Shown: positions 22,463 to 37,400, counted from the first letter of the stretch. The stretch is DNA of 64,000 bases from Trichostrongylus colubriformis (GCA_963978905.1 OZ022257.1:9756509-9820508); one strand, 5' to 3'. Notes: generated from the letters alone by a model not told the origin. A program made the numbers and translations.

Positions 22463-25400
22463 GTATCTTCTTTATGCTCTAGAATCGCTTCGTATTTTCT
22501 GTTCAGTTCTTTGATTTCGTTACTGCTAGACGAAAAGAGACTGGAGATATATCACTCCGTCTTTTTACCCTCCTCTGAGGGTGAAACTAGCAGCGTAAAC
22601 TGACTTTCTATAGCTCGGAACTGAGTGAGGTACTGTTCAGAGCTCGTGATCCAGGCAGTCATGCTGAAAGGAAAAATGCATATGGACCAGGAGATTTTGC
22701 ATTAGACGTTTAGGCGATCAGCCGATTAGGCGATTAGGGGATCAGGAAATTAGGCATTTATGCGACCAGGCGATGGGCGTGTACCGGAGTGCAGAATAGA
22801 AGTCGGTGAAGAATCTTGCTGCCATCACAGTGACGGGAGTATCTCAATATGGACACTAGTTTTGCCTAAGCCAGGAGATGGACCCCGTTCCCTAATTCAC
22901 TACGGCTTTGGTAAAATTACGCTTGAGTTGCAGAGTGGCTTCAGTGATGTTCAGTTGTGACTTCTGATAAGATAACTCTCATTGCGATAGCAACAAATTT
23001 CTCTATTCAATAGTCGAACGAACAAGTGAAGTGAGCAGTAGAAAAACTACGGGCTCATATACCACTAGGGGGTGGTAAAATCCCTAATCAATGGGTTCTC
23101 ACATAAGGTCGAACCAAGGGGTAATAGAATCAAAAAGCTTTGAAGGAGCAAAGAACAAGTTCATTTTGGATCACTTTAATGCTCTACAGCAAAGCGATTA
23201 GCATTACATATCATCTTAACCAAGAAATGATCAATTCGGGCTTCAAACTTTAAAGGGAGCTCACGCAATCACACGCGACGAAATCCGCCGCGCGCGGCCC
23301 CGCGAAAATTTGGCAAAAGGCCACACACCCGAATTTCACTGGTACTCGGGCGCTGGAAGGCGGCCTCGTCATTCAAACGAGGTTTTCAGTTCTGCGTGTT
23401 AGTGGTAATTTGCGGTTCGCTGCTTTGAGGAACTGTGCTTGTCACACTCCGCTGTGAAGTAATAGACAGTAGATGTACATAGTTAGGACACAAATTTGCA
23501 ACGTGGCATAAAGCGTACGGCACATGAGTGTTAGCTAACGATAAGGGAGCCGTAGATTACCCTATCTTGCGCATTATCTCAGGTGAAGACATAGTAATCA
23601 CCTTAGGACCAAAGTACTCACACGCTCATAGCTCGCACGCGTCGCATCGCATGCCGCGTGCCGCGGTGCAAATTTCTGATGGAGGGACACTCACGCGGAC
23701 AACGGCCACTCCAAACCACGGTCGCTTCGTCTGTGTGAGCGTCTATGTATGTAACCCGGTGGAAAGAAAGTGTTAGTGTTAGTCAAAGAAGCCTGCTAGT
23801 ACAGATAAAAGCGACGAAGTCTCTGAGCGAGGAAAGCTAATATCGCTGGCAAGACGGTATAATGGAAATTCAAATTTTCTCCTATCGACTACATATAAAT
23901 AACCAATGTGTCCCTTTCTCCACCTGAAAGAAACGGTCCAAAAACAATCTCTCCGAATCACAGACCCCATGCTTTCAGGGCAGCTCCACACTTCCTACAA
24001 CCGACTCTGGTAAGTTGTTTAGTCAGTTTTGAGCTCCTTCAATTTCATGTTGTCATAGGAAGGAGCAGTGAACCTCTTCAAAAGCTGCAGCACATTGCAC
24101 ATGTACAGTAGTCTAAACGCACCGGTAGGGGTGAAGGAAAACTGGGATTTAGAGTATATGTTTTCTGGAAACGAATCTTCTACTTCCGGAAAGGTCATAT
24201 GTGGGAAAATCGCATTGAACAAACGCGGCTTGGTACCTTAGGACGACCCCGCGGTATGGCATGTCGTTCTGGGGTCTTGCGGCCGGGCGAGTCGCCGGGA
24301 AGGGGCGGGCAAACGATTGCGGCCGGCTGATTCAGCCTGTGGCCTGTCTGCCTCCACCCAGCTAGTGACGCAGAGGGACGCGAGAGGGAAGGGGAATTTC
24401 CGGGTTTCTATTATTTGGTTTTTTCGCAGTTTTATGTCGTTCTTTCTCTACTCTTATATTTCTGAACACTTCTACTTTCATAACCCAATTTGTCAAATTT
24501 ACCCCTCCTGGTGTCTTTAAACCTGAAAGCAGATTCTTCAAAAATCCGATGTAGTGTCTGGCATCTGCACGACATTCTGAGGCCTTGGACACATATGTGC
24601 TTACATTACGCTGTCGTTCACTCCGGTCAATATGTAACTCTTACGCAGGTAGTTCTCCCTTCATGAAAGCTAATGTAGGGCATTTGGCGAACCATTAGCC
24701 ACTGTGTTGGAATTAGCATAAGCATTACGGTCCTATTTGGTTAGTGCCTCGATTAGTGCAGACGTTCCTCTATATGACAGCCAAGTCATCACTTAAAGGA
24801 ATCGTCCACGAAAAAATGAGTTTGTGTTACCAATATGTTTATGTTGTATTTGCCTAATGTGGGCCACATGCAAAATTTCACGCGAAAAAATGTGAGTCTG
24901 GCTGAGATACAGCACCACTAAGTACGTCCGGGTAAGCGGGGCCTCCGAGTAAAAGCTTTGTCTCGTCGTCCGCCGTGGTCGGAGACGTATTGTAGGAACA
25001 GAAAGTTACGTAATCAGTCCCACCCTACGTTCCCAACGGCGACGGACGACGGGACGAGGCTTTTACTCAGAGGCCCGCCCACCCGGACGTATTTTGTGGT
25101 GCTGTATCTCAGCAAGATTCACAATTTTTCGCGTGAAGCTTTGCATGAGGCCCACATTAGGTAAATACAACGTAAACATATGGGTAACACAAAAACTCAT
25201 TTTTCCGTGGACGATTTCTTTGAAGGCACAATTCACGATAATTCCCGTGTCTCGTCGCGCTCCATGAAGGCTTTGAGAGTGCCGAAGAACACAAGTATAA
25301 AGACAAGGAAACTTTCCGATAACCTTGAAAATAAAGTGTTTCTGAGGCCGAGTTTGCAGCTTAAAGGCAAGCATTTGAACAAGTTTCAACGTGATAATAT

Positions 25401-28400
25401 CATTCGATGAGGTTGTTTTTACAATGGGAGTTTTTCCCATTATCCTTTATTGCAGTCGATATCATGCCTCTCATACAGGTAATAGCCACCGCTTATTCAC
25501 TGGTTGAATCGAAGATGGCTGTGGACCATCTTTAGACGGTGGCCGCCATCTTATTTACATACTCTTTACGCGCTAAGCACCCATCCTCCCGCCGCGGTGA
25601 TGGCACACGCTTTGCCGTTGTGGAAGGGGCTATCTGCCTGCTGGAACCAAGGTTCTCGTATTATCGTGAACTGTGCCTTTAAACCTAAATGCCATCCGCC
25701 CCTTTGCAGGGGCTAAGCCCTCTTGAATTGCCTATTTCTTGTTTTCGTAAGCCTACACGGTCCTCGAGTACCCACATTCGAGCGACCGCTGCCAGCAGCG
25801 CAACACAAGGCTATAGTGCTAAAATGTAAAACAAAAGTTCATATCAACATCGCCAAGCTGTGTTCCATGTATGCACATCAAAACCCAAATTTGAGAAACT
25901 AGGGATTTAGAGTTGCTAAGCATCAGTACTGCATCTCTAAAGGCATTCCTGACATTAAAGACACCGGTTGGGGGGCAATGTTGGCTTGTTGGTTTACGGT
26001 ATAGATTACGGTGGCATGGAGTTGCCACAATGCACACACGACACTTTGCCAAGACGTCGAAAGTGAATTCATTGGGTTTTAATTGTAAACAAACTTTTTT
26101 CTCACGCTTTCGCTTATTCTTCACTTGATTGTTTTACTAGTTTGTTGCTGTGTGATGTTTCACTTATCCCACGAATGAACGAATTACACTCTACGAGACA
26201 ACAAATGACATTTCTGCACGGACAACTCGTAAAGTCCATGTTTGCAGTTCGAAGTGATGGGAATATGATGCGAATACAGACCACAGCGTCGCACATTTGT
26301 ATCTAGGTTTTTCCACAGATTATCGCTTTTAACCTTAAATGGTCGTTACAAAATAATCATTTTTTTGCATCTCCTTCATTCTTCGGATCCCTTCCGGTTT
26401 CTTCAATTTTTTGTGGATCCTATGATTTCCTTTTATTTTCACGCCATATTTAAGGGCACCGAAAGGGGAGAGGCATTGGAGGAAAGCGTGTTGATGATCA
26501 CTATTCTCTGTCATCGGATATTCGGCCTCGGAAGAGATAATGTGTGCTTTGAAGCGCTAGTGCGTTCCTAGCGCGCTTCACCTCGAGCTGCTTGCTTCAG
26601 TGGTCGTGTTGCCTTCTGGCGCCGGGCAGAGTAGGCTGACGCCACCGTCATTCGATATCGCTTAGGGTGAATTTGATTGCATTCATGGCCATGATGTCAA
26701 AAAAGTGAAACAAGAAGCAGCAACAAACAAATGGAACAATGAAAGTCAAGGCAAGTGAAAGTGATAGAAGAAGTTGTACCTGAGAAAGAAATCTAATGAA
26801 TTTATACTCGTCGTTCTGATCAGGCGTCTTTTGTGCAATTACGGAAGCTGACAAGACTGCATATGCTCACCCGAGGCCTATTTGCTCCCTTACGGAGAGC
26901 TATTTCAGCTGTGAATTAATACTGTCTTGATAATACCATTGCTTGCCATTTACGGGTTCATGTTAGACTATTTGATATTTAATACTAATATACGATTTTT
27001 AGATATCCTACCGAATGAAACGTCATCCTCTATAACAATTGTTGAAACATCCGCAACAGCAGGATTCACAGCTAGTGGTGGACCATCGGCAACAGTAGAA
27101 GCCACAGTTGATGGTGGAACATCAGCAACAGTAGGAGCCACAATTGATGGTGGAACATCAGCAACAGTAGGAGCCACAATTGATGGTGGAACATCAGCAA
27201 CAGTAGGAGCCACAATCGATGGCGGGACATCGGCAACAGTAGGAGCTACAATCGATGGCGGGACATCGGCAAAAGTAGGACACAGTTCGTCGGAATTGCA
27301 TAGCACAAAGTAAGAGGTTCAAATGTACTCTCAGGATCTTTCCATAAGTTGAAAAATTTCTAGCGAACTCAAAATTATAAACGTTTTGCAAACCCTTTCC
27401 TCGGTCTTCTTGCAAACCCCTCTTTCTTCGGTCTTGGAATGAGTTCTGAACAGTGGTTTTTGCCAGCAAAAACTGCAGAAAGGTAATGGCGCGTGGTTGG
27501 TCAATAAGGGAGAAATCATAAAGAAAACATGGGCCCATTCGCGAAGAGACCGCGCTTTATTTCTTGTCGTGGTCAATGTTCAACTTATCAAAGGCCATTA
27601 ATGCTCACGTGTTTAAGGTCTGAAAGTGGACACATTTGTTACTGTGATATCAGTGGCAACGAAATACTCCGACCACTAAATGGGCTGGGTTCCCAACTAC
27701 TGTTGGATACTCGTAGTAACTAATTCGTTTGATAAGCGGAACCGTCACGAGAAAATGAATTTTTCTGTTACCCCTTGCCGCGTATCAAGGGCATCCTTTT
27801 GACATCGCGTGTTGCATCGTCCTAGCGCACACAAACCTCTCGCGTCCAAGAGGCACCCTACGGTGGATGATGCCCCCCAGACGCCCTCACCGGAGACACC
27901 CCGGCGGCCGCCACGGCGGCCGGAGGGGCGGACCCACCCTGGGGACCTAAGGGTCTTACCGACCTATTCCCTATAACGGTTATAATACCCTTCCGAGGGC
28001 TGTGGAACCCTGAACGTCACATCACTGACAACCTGCCCCCAGTATTAAACATGACGAGACACAACATAAATATAAGTATAACACATGAACTACATATAAA
28101 TTACACAACAAGAAATATAACACACATTTATCACGCAATAACGATAATACAACATATCATACCTGACTCCCACAAGTCGCCTCCGCTAGGGCGACTCCTG
28201 ACAGTCGGCTAACGTAGTAGACCCCCATCCGGCTGGTATCACGTAGCCATATGGCCGACGGTGTCCGGTATGGGGATCCAACCACGGCTGCTCCCAGTCG
28301 GGGAGCAGGGGTAGACACCGGCCAACTCATGTGCCAGCGCTCCACTACTCGGGAGCTGAAAGTGCACCGCACCTCCAGACCCCGAGCAACATCATGGCGT

Positions 28401-31400
28401 TGTCCGATGAAAACCGACTGGCAGTTGGCAGCCGGCCCTTATATACCGGCTTCGACCACAAAGGGCGGAGCCACCGCGTGTCGCATGACGCGACAAGCGG
28501 CGCCGCAGCGCGGACGGGCCGCGGAGCGCGGTGCCCCCAAGGCCATCGTCGCGGCGATCTGCGACACCCCTTATTCATGCTGTATTTGCCTTATGTGGGC
28601 CACATACAAAGCTTCATGCGAAAAATGAGAATTCGGCTAAGATACATCGGCGGGGGGGGGGGGCGGGGCCTCCGAACAAGTGCCCACCCCGTCGTCCGCC
28701 GCGGTCGGATGCGCATTGTAGAAACAGGAAGTTACACAAGCAGTCCCACTCTCCGTTCTCAACCGCGACCAACGACCGGACGGGGCTTTTACTCTGAGGG
28801 CCCGCCCACCCGGTCAAGAATTAGGGAGCTGTATTTTAGCCGAATACTCACTTTTTTCGTGAAACTTTGATGCAGCCCTTATTAGGCAAATAGAGTATAA
28901 ATATAGGTGAAAAAAACCTCATTTTCTAGTGGGTAGTTCCTTTGAAGACAGTGATGAGGATAATTGGAGCCGAATGCGAAAGCATTACTGACTATGAAAG
29001 ACGAAGTGCTCATTAGTACGAATGTGAAGAAAAAACGATATGAAACGGTCAAAATCGCGAGAAATAGAATTCTCATCCTGCCGCTAATTCTCAAAAGGGG
29101 CAGGCCGGGATGAAAAAAGGGGCGGACTAGGATGAAAAAGTCGGCAGCCGTTGAGGAAGGCGCCTCTCCAAAGCTCAGACGTCTTGAACGCAGAGTACTG
29201 TGCGTACGCGTTGAGGACGAATGCGATATAGATCCATCAAAACCGGCTTGTCAGTATCAACCAAGTCTACATTACATAATTAGGCAGTACTGTGTACAAA
29301 ATGTTCTAGCCAAACTGGCAATATTGGGTCATTCCATAAGTAATGTCGGCTTTTCAAGCATAAATTTTTCCCACGAAATTGCAAGTTTTTGCAGCATGTC
29401 GTATATCATCCGAAAGCTGTTTTCCTGTTCTACAAAATGTCATGTTCAGTTTCTGGCCGATATTAAGGCTGGAGAAGATGTAGGTTTAGCCGACAGAAAT
29501 TGGCCAAACCGGCAATCAGTTGAAACACTATATTTCACTTTAGGGAAATCAACCAGTCATGTGTCGCGTACTTAGTCCTGACCTCTTCTACGAAATTTCC
29601 AATATTAGGTTGATCAAGAAGTTGTGTCGTTCTTTTTGTAAAATCTTTTTTTAAGCCACTCGCACTTATTCAAAATGAAGTTTTTTCTCTCAAATCCCTT
29701 GCTCAGAGTTGTTTAATGAACCACTTCGAAGAACTTTTTCTGCCATATCGAAAACATATTTCTAGTTTGTTTTGGCTGCGATACAGTTTGAGTTTTAATA
29801 CCATGTGATAGGGGTCCAGTCGACATTTTTCACAATTTATTTTTTCCATGAGAATGTTAAGGAATCCGGTCTGTGGTATTCCCCTGTTCCTACCCACCAC
29901 TTTTTCTTAATATTTCACCACTCGTGGTTTGAAAAAATTGTCTAAAATCACCGAGTTGTGGCGGAAAAACTAAAGGTGGAAAAAGAGCGACGTGACATTT
30001 TTAGCAACTGACTGGTGGAACTTGCAGGAGAGGTCGGGGCTAAGTACGGAACACATGGTTGGTTCGTTTTCCTCAAGTAAAATAAAGTGTTTCAATTGAT
30101 TGCCGGTTTGGTCATTTTTGACTGCTGGACCTACCTCTTCGCCAGCCAAAATGTCGGCGCCATTCTAACATACTCGAAAGCGGAACATGTCATTTTGTAG
30201 AGAGAAAATTTACTTCCGAATGATATATAATATGCTGCAAAAACTTGTGATCTTATGGCAAAAATTCTTGCTGAAAAAAGAACGACACTACTTGTGGAAT
30301 GACCCAATAAATAATTGATAGCAGGGCGAAAAATAGCGGAACGTGTGTAGCATCAAGAGGATGGTAAAGGGAAGTGTTGTCTGGCGTGTTACAGGGCCTT
30401 TTTAATGCTTCGGTAATGTACATATACAGCTACCCGACTTACTCATTCAATGTTTGAATAGAATCGAGATATTCATCTGGAGGCTAGCCTCATGAGGTTG
30501 CGTAACCTTGCAAAAGCTCGGTAGATTCATCGTTGCTACCTTGATTTGTCTATCTTTCACCATTTCTGATTCATCCCAATCTTTTCTGCATGATTGCTTC
30601 TTTCTCTCGCATGGCGAAATTCGCAACAGTCAGACAACATAAGACTTCTGGTTTTCCGGAAAAATCTAATTAGTGGTGAAACATTGGCTAGGAACCTTAT
30701 CATACTTTTCATAAATCGTCGTGGATTCGGTAACTATTGGTATAATCTAGCGTTCACTGATCCAAAAAGTTTCAGACCGTCTTTCACGGACCCTCTCTTG
30801 TGGACGCAGCCCGCAAACACTAGTCTGCACCCTCAACGTGGCACTATAGCAGGTAGGATGCGGGTCACCTAATTTCAGAGCTAAAGAATTCGAGCAAAAG
30901 TTCTTTTTTATTTGCTGTTCGGAATGCAAATTTTCTTATCTCTTGCATGTCTCATACATGAAGTATGTACCTTATCAATATACTTGCGCTGACCCGCTTC
31001 CCCCAGGAATGCTTCCATAGAGAAAATGCGCGGAATTAAATTTATTGTAAACGGAGACATTCAGTAACCGGAGCAGACGGTTCCCAGTTTTCCGTTGAAT
31101 GCCTAAGACATCAGCATATTCATAAATCAAAATAATTCGTATTTCATTATTTTCACGTCTATACATACCAGCTTAGCTGGCGCACAATACTACGTGCATC
31201 ACATAAAGTAATAATGGGGCATATGGCGATTGGCCGAATTTCCGCGCGGCTGCCCGCGGCGAGCGGCGCGACGAGTGCGAGCCGTTTGCAGCTTTACCTG
31301 TTGAAACAGCAACGACAACAACACAGGCAAACTTCCGAAGCTTCCAACCTGCAATCTTTCAAAAATCACAGTCCAAGCTCAATGAGTCTTTAGCGGAATT

Positions 31401-34400
31401 CCAAACGACTGCGGCAAGTTGTGCTGACGGCGCCGCGGGTGCGACACCGCGAAGCGAAAATTCGACCAATCGCCACACACCCCGTAATAATATAGTTATA
31501 CGAGATAGACTCGATCTTTGTTCGTTGATGGAGATTTTAAAGGAAGCCGTTTTGAACTCAGTTGTGTGATGCATACAACGACATGGTGGGGCAGCAAGGC
31601 GCGTATGTCAAGAAGGAGCTCTAGTTTCACGAAACCCCAGAGTTCGTGGGCAATCAAAAATAACCAGATATAATGGCGCGTAAACGAAATCAAATTCACT
31701 TCTCGCCAGCTTTGAGAAGGTTGGTCCAACTAAACCCATTGAAAATATCTAAATTCATAACAAACCGCGGAAAGACTATAACTTGCGAAAATAGTTGGAT
31801 TCTAATCAGAACAGCATACACAGTCCATTTCGAAGCGCCTGACAGGGCGTGGCATACGGACGTATGTGAGAGTTTAACAAACTCTCTCACTCCGCCACAC
31901 TATCTCACACTTGTCACGCACTCTCACTCTCGCCACCCAACCATGTCCGTACGCCACGCCCTGACAGGCGCTCAAATTGGAGTACACTGTGGGAAGTCTT
32001 TTTTCTCGAAACTCTGAAAAGATGCACCAAAAGCGATTGATATCACGGCACACGTCTCCTCTGGCACAAACAAAGTTTGAAGCCAAATTTTGTTCATCAG
32101 TCGTTATGAGTTCTTATCACCCACCGATCTCCTCCTACCACCCGAAAATCAGGATCCTGTGATTGCTAGTACGTGAGTCATGAATTTCTAATCAAACACA
32201 CAAACACGCACACCAACAAGTCTAACAAGGGAAGGACCCCAGGTCGAAGTGGCAATTCGGAATGGGATACATATGGTCCGACGCATTTTCGGACGCTGAT
32301 GGCGAATCTGTGTTCGAAATTTGCAGAGAATCTGCAGAGAAAGGGAAAATGCGAAATTTGAGCAAAGTTATGGAGGTTTTTCTGTGACGAGGCACTATTA
32401 TTAGGTTGTTGCAAAATTAATTTCGGAAATGGACCGCATATTTCAAACTACTGTAACTCAGCTTAAACACAAGTTTATTAATCGAAGTAAAAACCATCAG
32501 AATCTACACACTTTTGCCAACGAACAGGCAATAAATCTAAGCCTTCACTATAAAAACTACTATCACGAGATCAACGAAGTCAAGAAAGGCACATTCAACA
32601 TCGTCTAAATTAGTAAATTGTTTCTGACGCAGATGAGAATTGAGGGCTCGAAGTGATAGTCTGTTGGGGAAAGGTCGGGAGAATACGCTGGGTGAGGGAG
32701 AACTTCTATACCCAAGTGGGTCAATTTTTGCCGAGCGATTTGTGAGGTGTGTGACCTTGCGTTGTCCTGCAACAGGATCGGCCCTCCTCTATTCACCATC
32801 GCCGGCCACAATTTTTGCAACTTTCTATACATTTGCTCCAGATCACAACAGTAAGACTCTGCTGTGACTGGCTGACCAGGTTGCAGAAAACTGTAATGGA
32901 TTACACCTTTACAACACCACCACACAGTAATCATAACCTTTTTAGGGTGAAGGTCGGGTTTAGGAAAAGTTTTTAGAGGAGCATCCTTATCTACCCAGAC
33001 TAATCCCCGCTTCCTGTTATCATAAAGAACCCATTTTTCATCTACAGTTATAATACGGTTTACAAATGGCTCATTTTTATGGCGAACTAGGAGATTAGAG
33101 CAGGTGTCGAAACGTGCCAGACGCTGCTCATCGGTCAGGTCATGAGGGACCCACTTCGACATCTTCTTCACCTTGCCGATTGTCAGCAAATGTCTGGCCA
33201 CTGTAGAGTAATGTACGCCTAGGTCTTCTGCTAACGTACGAGTATTCGTCTCCGGATTTGCTTCGACGGCTCTCCTTAAATCTTGATCATTAAGCGATGA
33301 CCTGCGCCGCGACCCGACTTCTCTTCGAGATCAAAATCGCCAGAAGCAAATTTTTTAAACCAGAGCTCCACTGTTCGTTCGCAAGGACAATTCGTCCCAA
33401 ACACTACTGAGATTACGAGCTGCCTCCGCTGCGGAGTGTTCCAATTTAAACTCATAAAGCATGATGACTCGATAGTCGCGTCGGTTCATGATTATACGCA
33501 GCCCTGGAAAAGGCCGGCTGGAAAACTTAGAGCGACATTCATAGAAGTTTCTGAAAGAGCAGAAAAAACCCACCAAATGGTATGCCTGGCGTTCCTTGGG
33601 ATGGAATAGTTCAGGGTAAAAAAATCTACTTATTTATACATACCTTGAAACCGTGAATTAATTTTGCAACAACCTATAACATCAGCACGGCCGCTTGCAT
33701 AGCAAGCAGCGGCCTCAGTGGCTCACTGGTAGTGCTCCGGATCTGCAGGACGAGGATCGTGGGTTTGCTCCCCGCCGGTGCGCCTTTTTCTGCATTTTGT
33801 GTTTAATTGTCTGTAAGTGCTTTTCTTTCACTTTTGACGTTTCCTTGTACTGGAACCTACCGCACCATCACTCTGCCACTTTATTTATAACTACTAACAC
33901 TACTCACAAGGTAGGGATACCAAGTCGAAGAGAATCCCGTACCACATAAATTAGGCGTTGTTGCGTAAAAAGATTATGGTATTTGTGCACAGGGGAACGA
34001 ATCACCCCTCTGTGCAAACTTTCAGCCAAATCCACTTTTTGGTCCAACTTCGGAAAATTGGGGGTGGCCAGGGGATAAAGTGGTAGTTTTTGAATTCTCT
34101 TCTACGGAAAACCCTGCAACCTGAACGAGATAGCCTACACATACCTTTTACACTTGCCCATCGCACTAAATGTACGAAACAAGCGTCAATTAGGAGCTTT
34201 CCTAGGCAAGGGTCAACGACTTCTCCTTTGTTCAATGGGCTGCCACCCTATTTTTCCGAAAATTCCGTGAATTTTTCCGAAATTTGGTCAAATCCTCGAA
34301 TTGGCTAAAAACTTGTCCCTTGAGGTAATTTGACTCCCTGAACACGAAAATCGCCCTGGTTTTGCGCAAGAACGTCTGGCTGGCGTGCTAGGGGTCTCCA

Positions 34401-37400
34401 AACCTACCATATATTGGGTTGAGGAATAAGTCCCCGCGGTTTTTTGTAACCCCGTTTTTCACAATGATTCCTTAGCCTTTTGACAAACTTCATACATGTT
34501 TTCGATAGAGCTTTTTTTGCTCTACAGAATAGCACTATCTGTTTTCGATTCCTTTGACTACCTAATATTTATGAGGTTTGGAAATGAAGTGAGCTCAAGG
34601 CAAAAACCTGGCACTTGCGCACCTCATTTTTCTCGCCTACCATCAAGATCAAAAAATGTTTGTGTATATGTTTTGATAGAGCTTTTCCAGCTCTACAGAA
34701 TGGCGCTACTTTTTATTCAAATAGCTCAACTTTTTCTTGTTTTTAAAACTCACAAATGCAGTACTCGCAAAAGTGTGCACTTTCGTTATCTTCTCTTCCT
34801 CACCTACCATCGAGATTGTAGAGAATGCGCATCCAGATATGTGCATTCGATAAAGCTTTTTTTGCTCTACAAGATAATACCACTCTTCTTTGGTATCCTC
34901 TCATATTTTAGCATGTAGCAAGAAGTTCTCACCTGTTTTTCAATTCAATATTGCATAATGGAAATAAATTTTCTTGACAGAATGTTTTGTATTTTTCGAT
35001 AGAGCTCTTTTCGCTCTACAAGGTAGTGTTTACAGGTTTTTGTTAATTAATTTTTTCCATTTTTTAGACAATTTAAAAGTCGACGAATTCGAGCATTTCC
35101 GGCACCATGTGATGAAAATGCTCGATTTCGTCAACTTTTAAATGGTCTTAAAAATGAGAAAAATTAATTCGAACGAAAACCGTAAGCACTGACTTGTAGA
35201 GCAAAGAGAGCTCTACCGGAATTTGCAAAACACTCTGCCGAAAAAATTTATTTTCATTATGCAATATTGAATTGAAAAACAGGTGAAAGCTCATTCCTAC
35301 ATGCTAAAATATGAGAGGATACAAAAGAAGAGTGGTATTATCTTGTAGAGCGAAAAAAGCTTTATCGAAAGCGCATATGCACATTCTCTACAATCTCGAT
35401 GATAGGTGAGGAAGAGAAGATAACGAAAGTGCACACTTTTGCGAGTACTGCATTTGTGAGCTTTAAAAACAAGAAAAAGTTGAGCTATTTGGATAACATG
35501 TAGTACCATTCTGTAGAGCTGGAAAAGCTCTATCAAAACATGTACACAAACATTTTCTGATCTTGATGGTAGGCGAGAAAAATGAGGTGCGCAAGTGCCA
35601 GGTTTTGCCTTCAGCTCACTTCATTTCCAAACCTCATAAATATTAGGTAGTCAAAGGAATCGAAAAACAGATAGTGCTATTTTGTAGAGCAAAAAAGGTT
35701 CTATCGAAAACATATATAAACTTTGTCAAAAGGTGAAGGAATTATTGTGAAAAACGGGGATAGAAAAAACCGCGGGGACTTATTCCTCAACACAATAACA
35801 GTACTGTTTTTTCAAAAAACCTCCATAACTCCGCTCAGAGAATCGTTCTGCAAATTTCGAAAGCAGATTCGAGATCAGCGTTCGAAAATACGTCGGACCA
35901 TATGTATCCCATTGCGAATGGCCACTTCGACCTGGGGTCCTTCCCTTGTAAGAGCCGCTTGTATATAGTAGGATTAATATGTATTTGAGCAGCTTTGTAT
36001 AATGATCGATATGATATGATGTGATTTAGTTGCAACACGTAAGAAATCGACATCGCTTACCAAGAAGAGCACGCCCCATGCAGGTGAGCTTCCTTGCATA
36101 GTTATTTTAACCAGCTGCGCTATCGCACAGTACTGCACGAATCACATGGCAGAGCTATGTAATGTGGAGATGGCTGATACTGACCAACCGTTATTGAGGA
36201 GGTTATATGGTTTCACATAGTGATAGGCGCTGTACCGGGTGGTTGCTCAGCTGGTATTCCTACAAACACTATCACTATCCGGAATTCCACTTACTCTATT
36301 GGGTGCTACTGGAGTTGGGGTGGGGTGGGGGGCACTCGGCAAAAGCATAAGTCACGCCTAATTCCTGCTTATAAGCCCTTTCAGGGTTATTTTATGCCTA
36401 AATAGCTAACTATCTAAGAAAGCAAATTATTCTTCCATTAGTATACTACGAGAAACTCGCTTCAACCGGAGTGAACAGCCAGTTACGCGTTTCCGCCCCA
36501 GCCTAGGGAAAGAGAATCTCTTCACCCCAGGCTTCGGCTAACATAGTATAAGGGAAAACCCGAGTTTGCTTCATCAAAATCGCTTCTTTGCAAAATTCGA
36601 ACCTGATTTGGCTGGCGCTATGAGTTCTCTGCGCTATAACCATAGTGTTAGAGACACAGAGCACAGTGCAGTGCCCCCTCCCCCTAACTTCCGTAGCGCC
36701 GTGTTTAGGTCGAATTTTAAAGGAATCGTCCACGGAAAATGAGTTTTTGTGTTACCCATATATTTATGTTGTATTTGCCTAATGTTGGCCTAATGCAAAA
36801 TTCCACGCGAAAAAATGTGAACCTGGCTGAGATACAGCACCACAAAGTGCGGTCGCAGTGGGCGGGGCCTCCGTGTGAAAGCCTCGTTCCGTCTTCCGCC
36901 GTCGTTGGGAACGGAGAGTGGGACTGCTTACGTAACCTTCTGTTCCTACAATGCGTCTCAGACCACGGCGGACGCGGTACGAGGCTTTCACACGGAGGCC
37001 CCGCCCACTGGGACCGCACTTTGTGGTGCTGTATCTCAGCCAGATTCACATTTTTCGCGTGAAATTTTGCATGAGGCCAACATTAGGCAAATACAACATA
37101 AATATATGTGTCACAAAAACTCATTTTCCGTGGACGATTCCTTTAAGCGCGGCGCGGCCGTCCACGGTCAGCAGCTCGGAGAGTGCAAGTTGTTCTCTTC
37201 GCAACATATAAGGTGACGCTTGCCTTTCAACTCTCCATATCAGCCACTATCAACGGTTATCACCACGGCCCATTGACCGCATCTATTTTTTGTGGCACAG
37301 GTGCCTACGGGGCAGAGCCAGCGAAGATTCAAATTGCGATGTGATAGACGCGGCATGTGAATTGAGAAACAGAAATCGCTCACTGCATCTTTGTCCACCT

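Noticed and set aside
26968..27306. Antisense ORF with VADVPPSIVAPT repeats
   Set aside because: It is the reverse reading of the 36-bp minisatellite. The plus strand has matching splice sites and joins other exons, the minus strand does not.
28331..28870. 179-codon plus-strand ORF with many Arg
   Set aside because: It spans the solo LTR and the family A MITE; no family motif and no splice context.
29132..29575. 147-codon ORF starting MKKSAAVEEGASPK
   Set aside because: It crosses the left end of the mariner-type element at 29324. The first 60 codons could be exonic, but I found no matching acceptor and donor pair.
34496..34918. 140-codon hydrophobic ORF
   Set aside because: The same peptide appears mirrored at 35297-35536 because the region is a palindrome; it reflects the hairpin repeat, not a protein.
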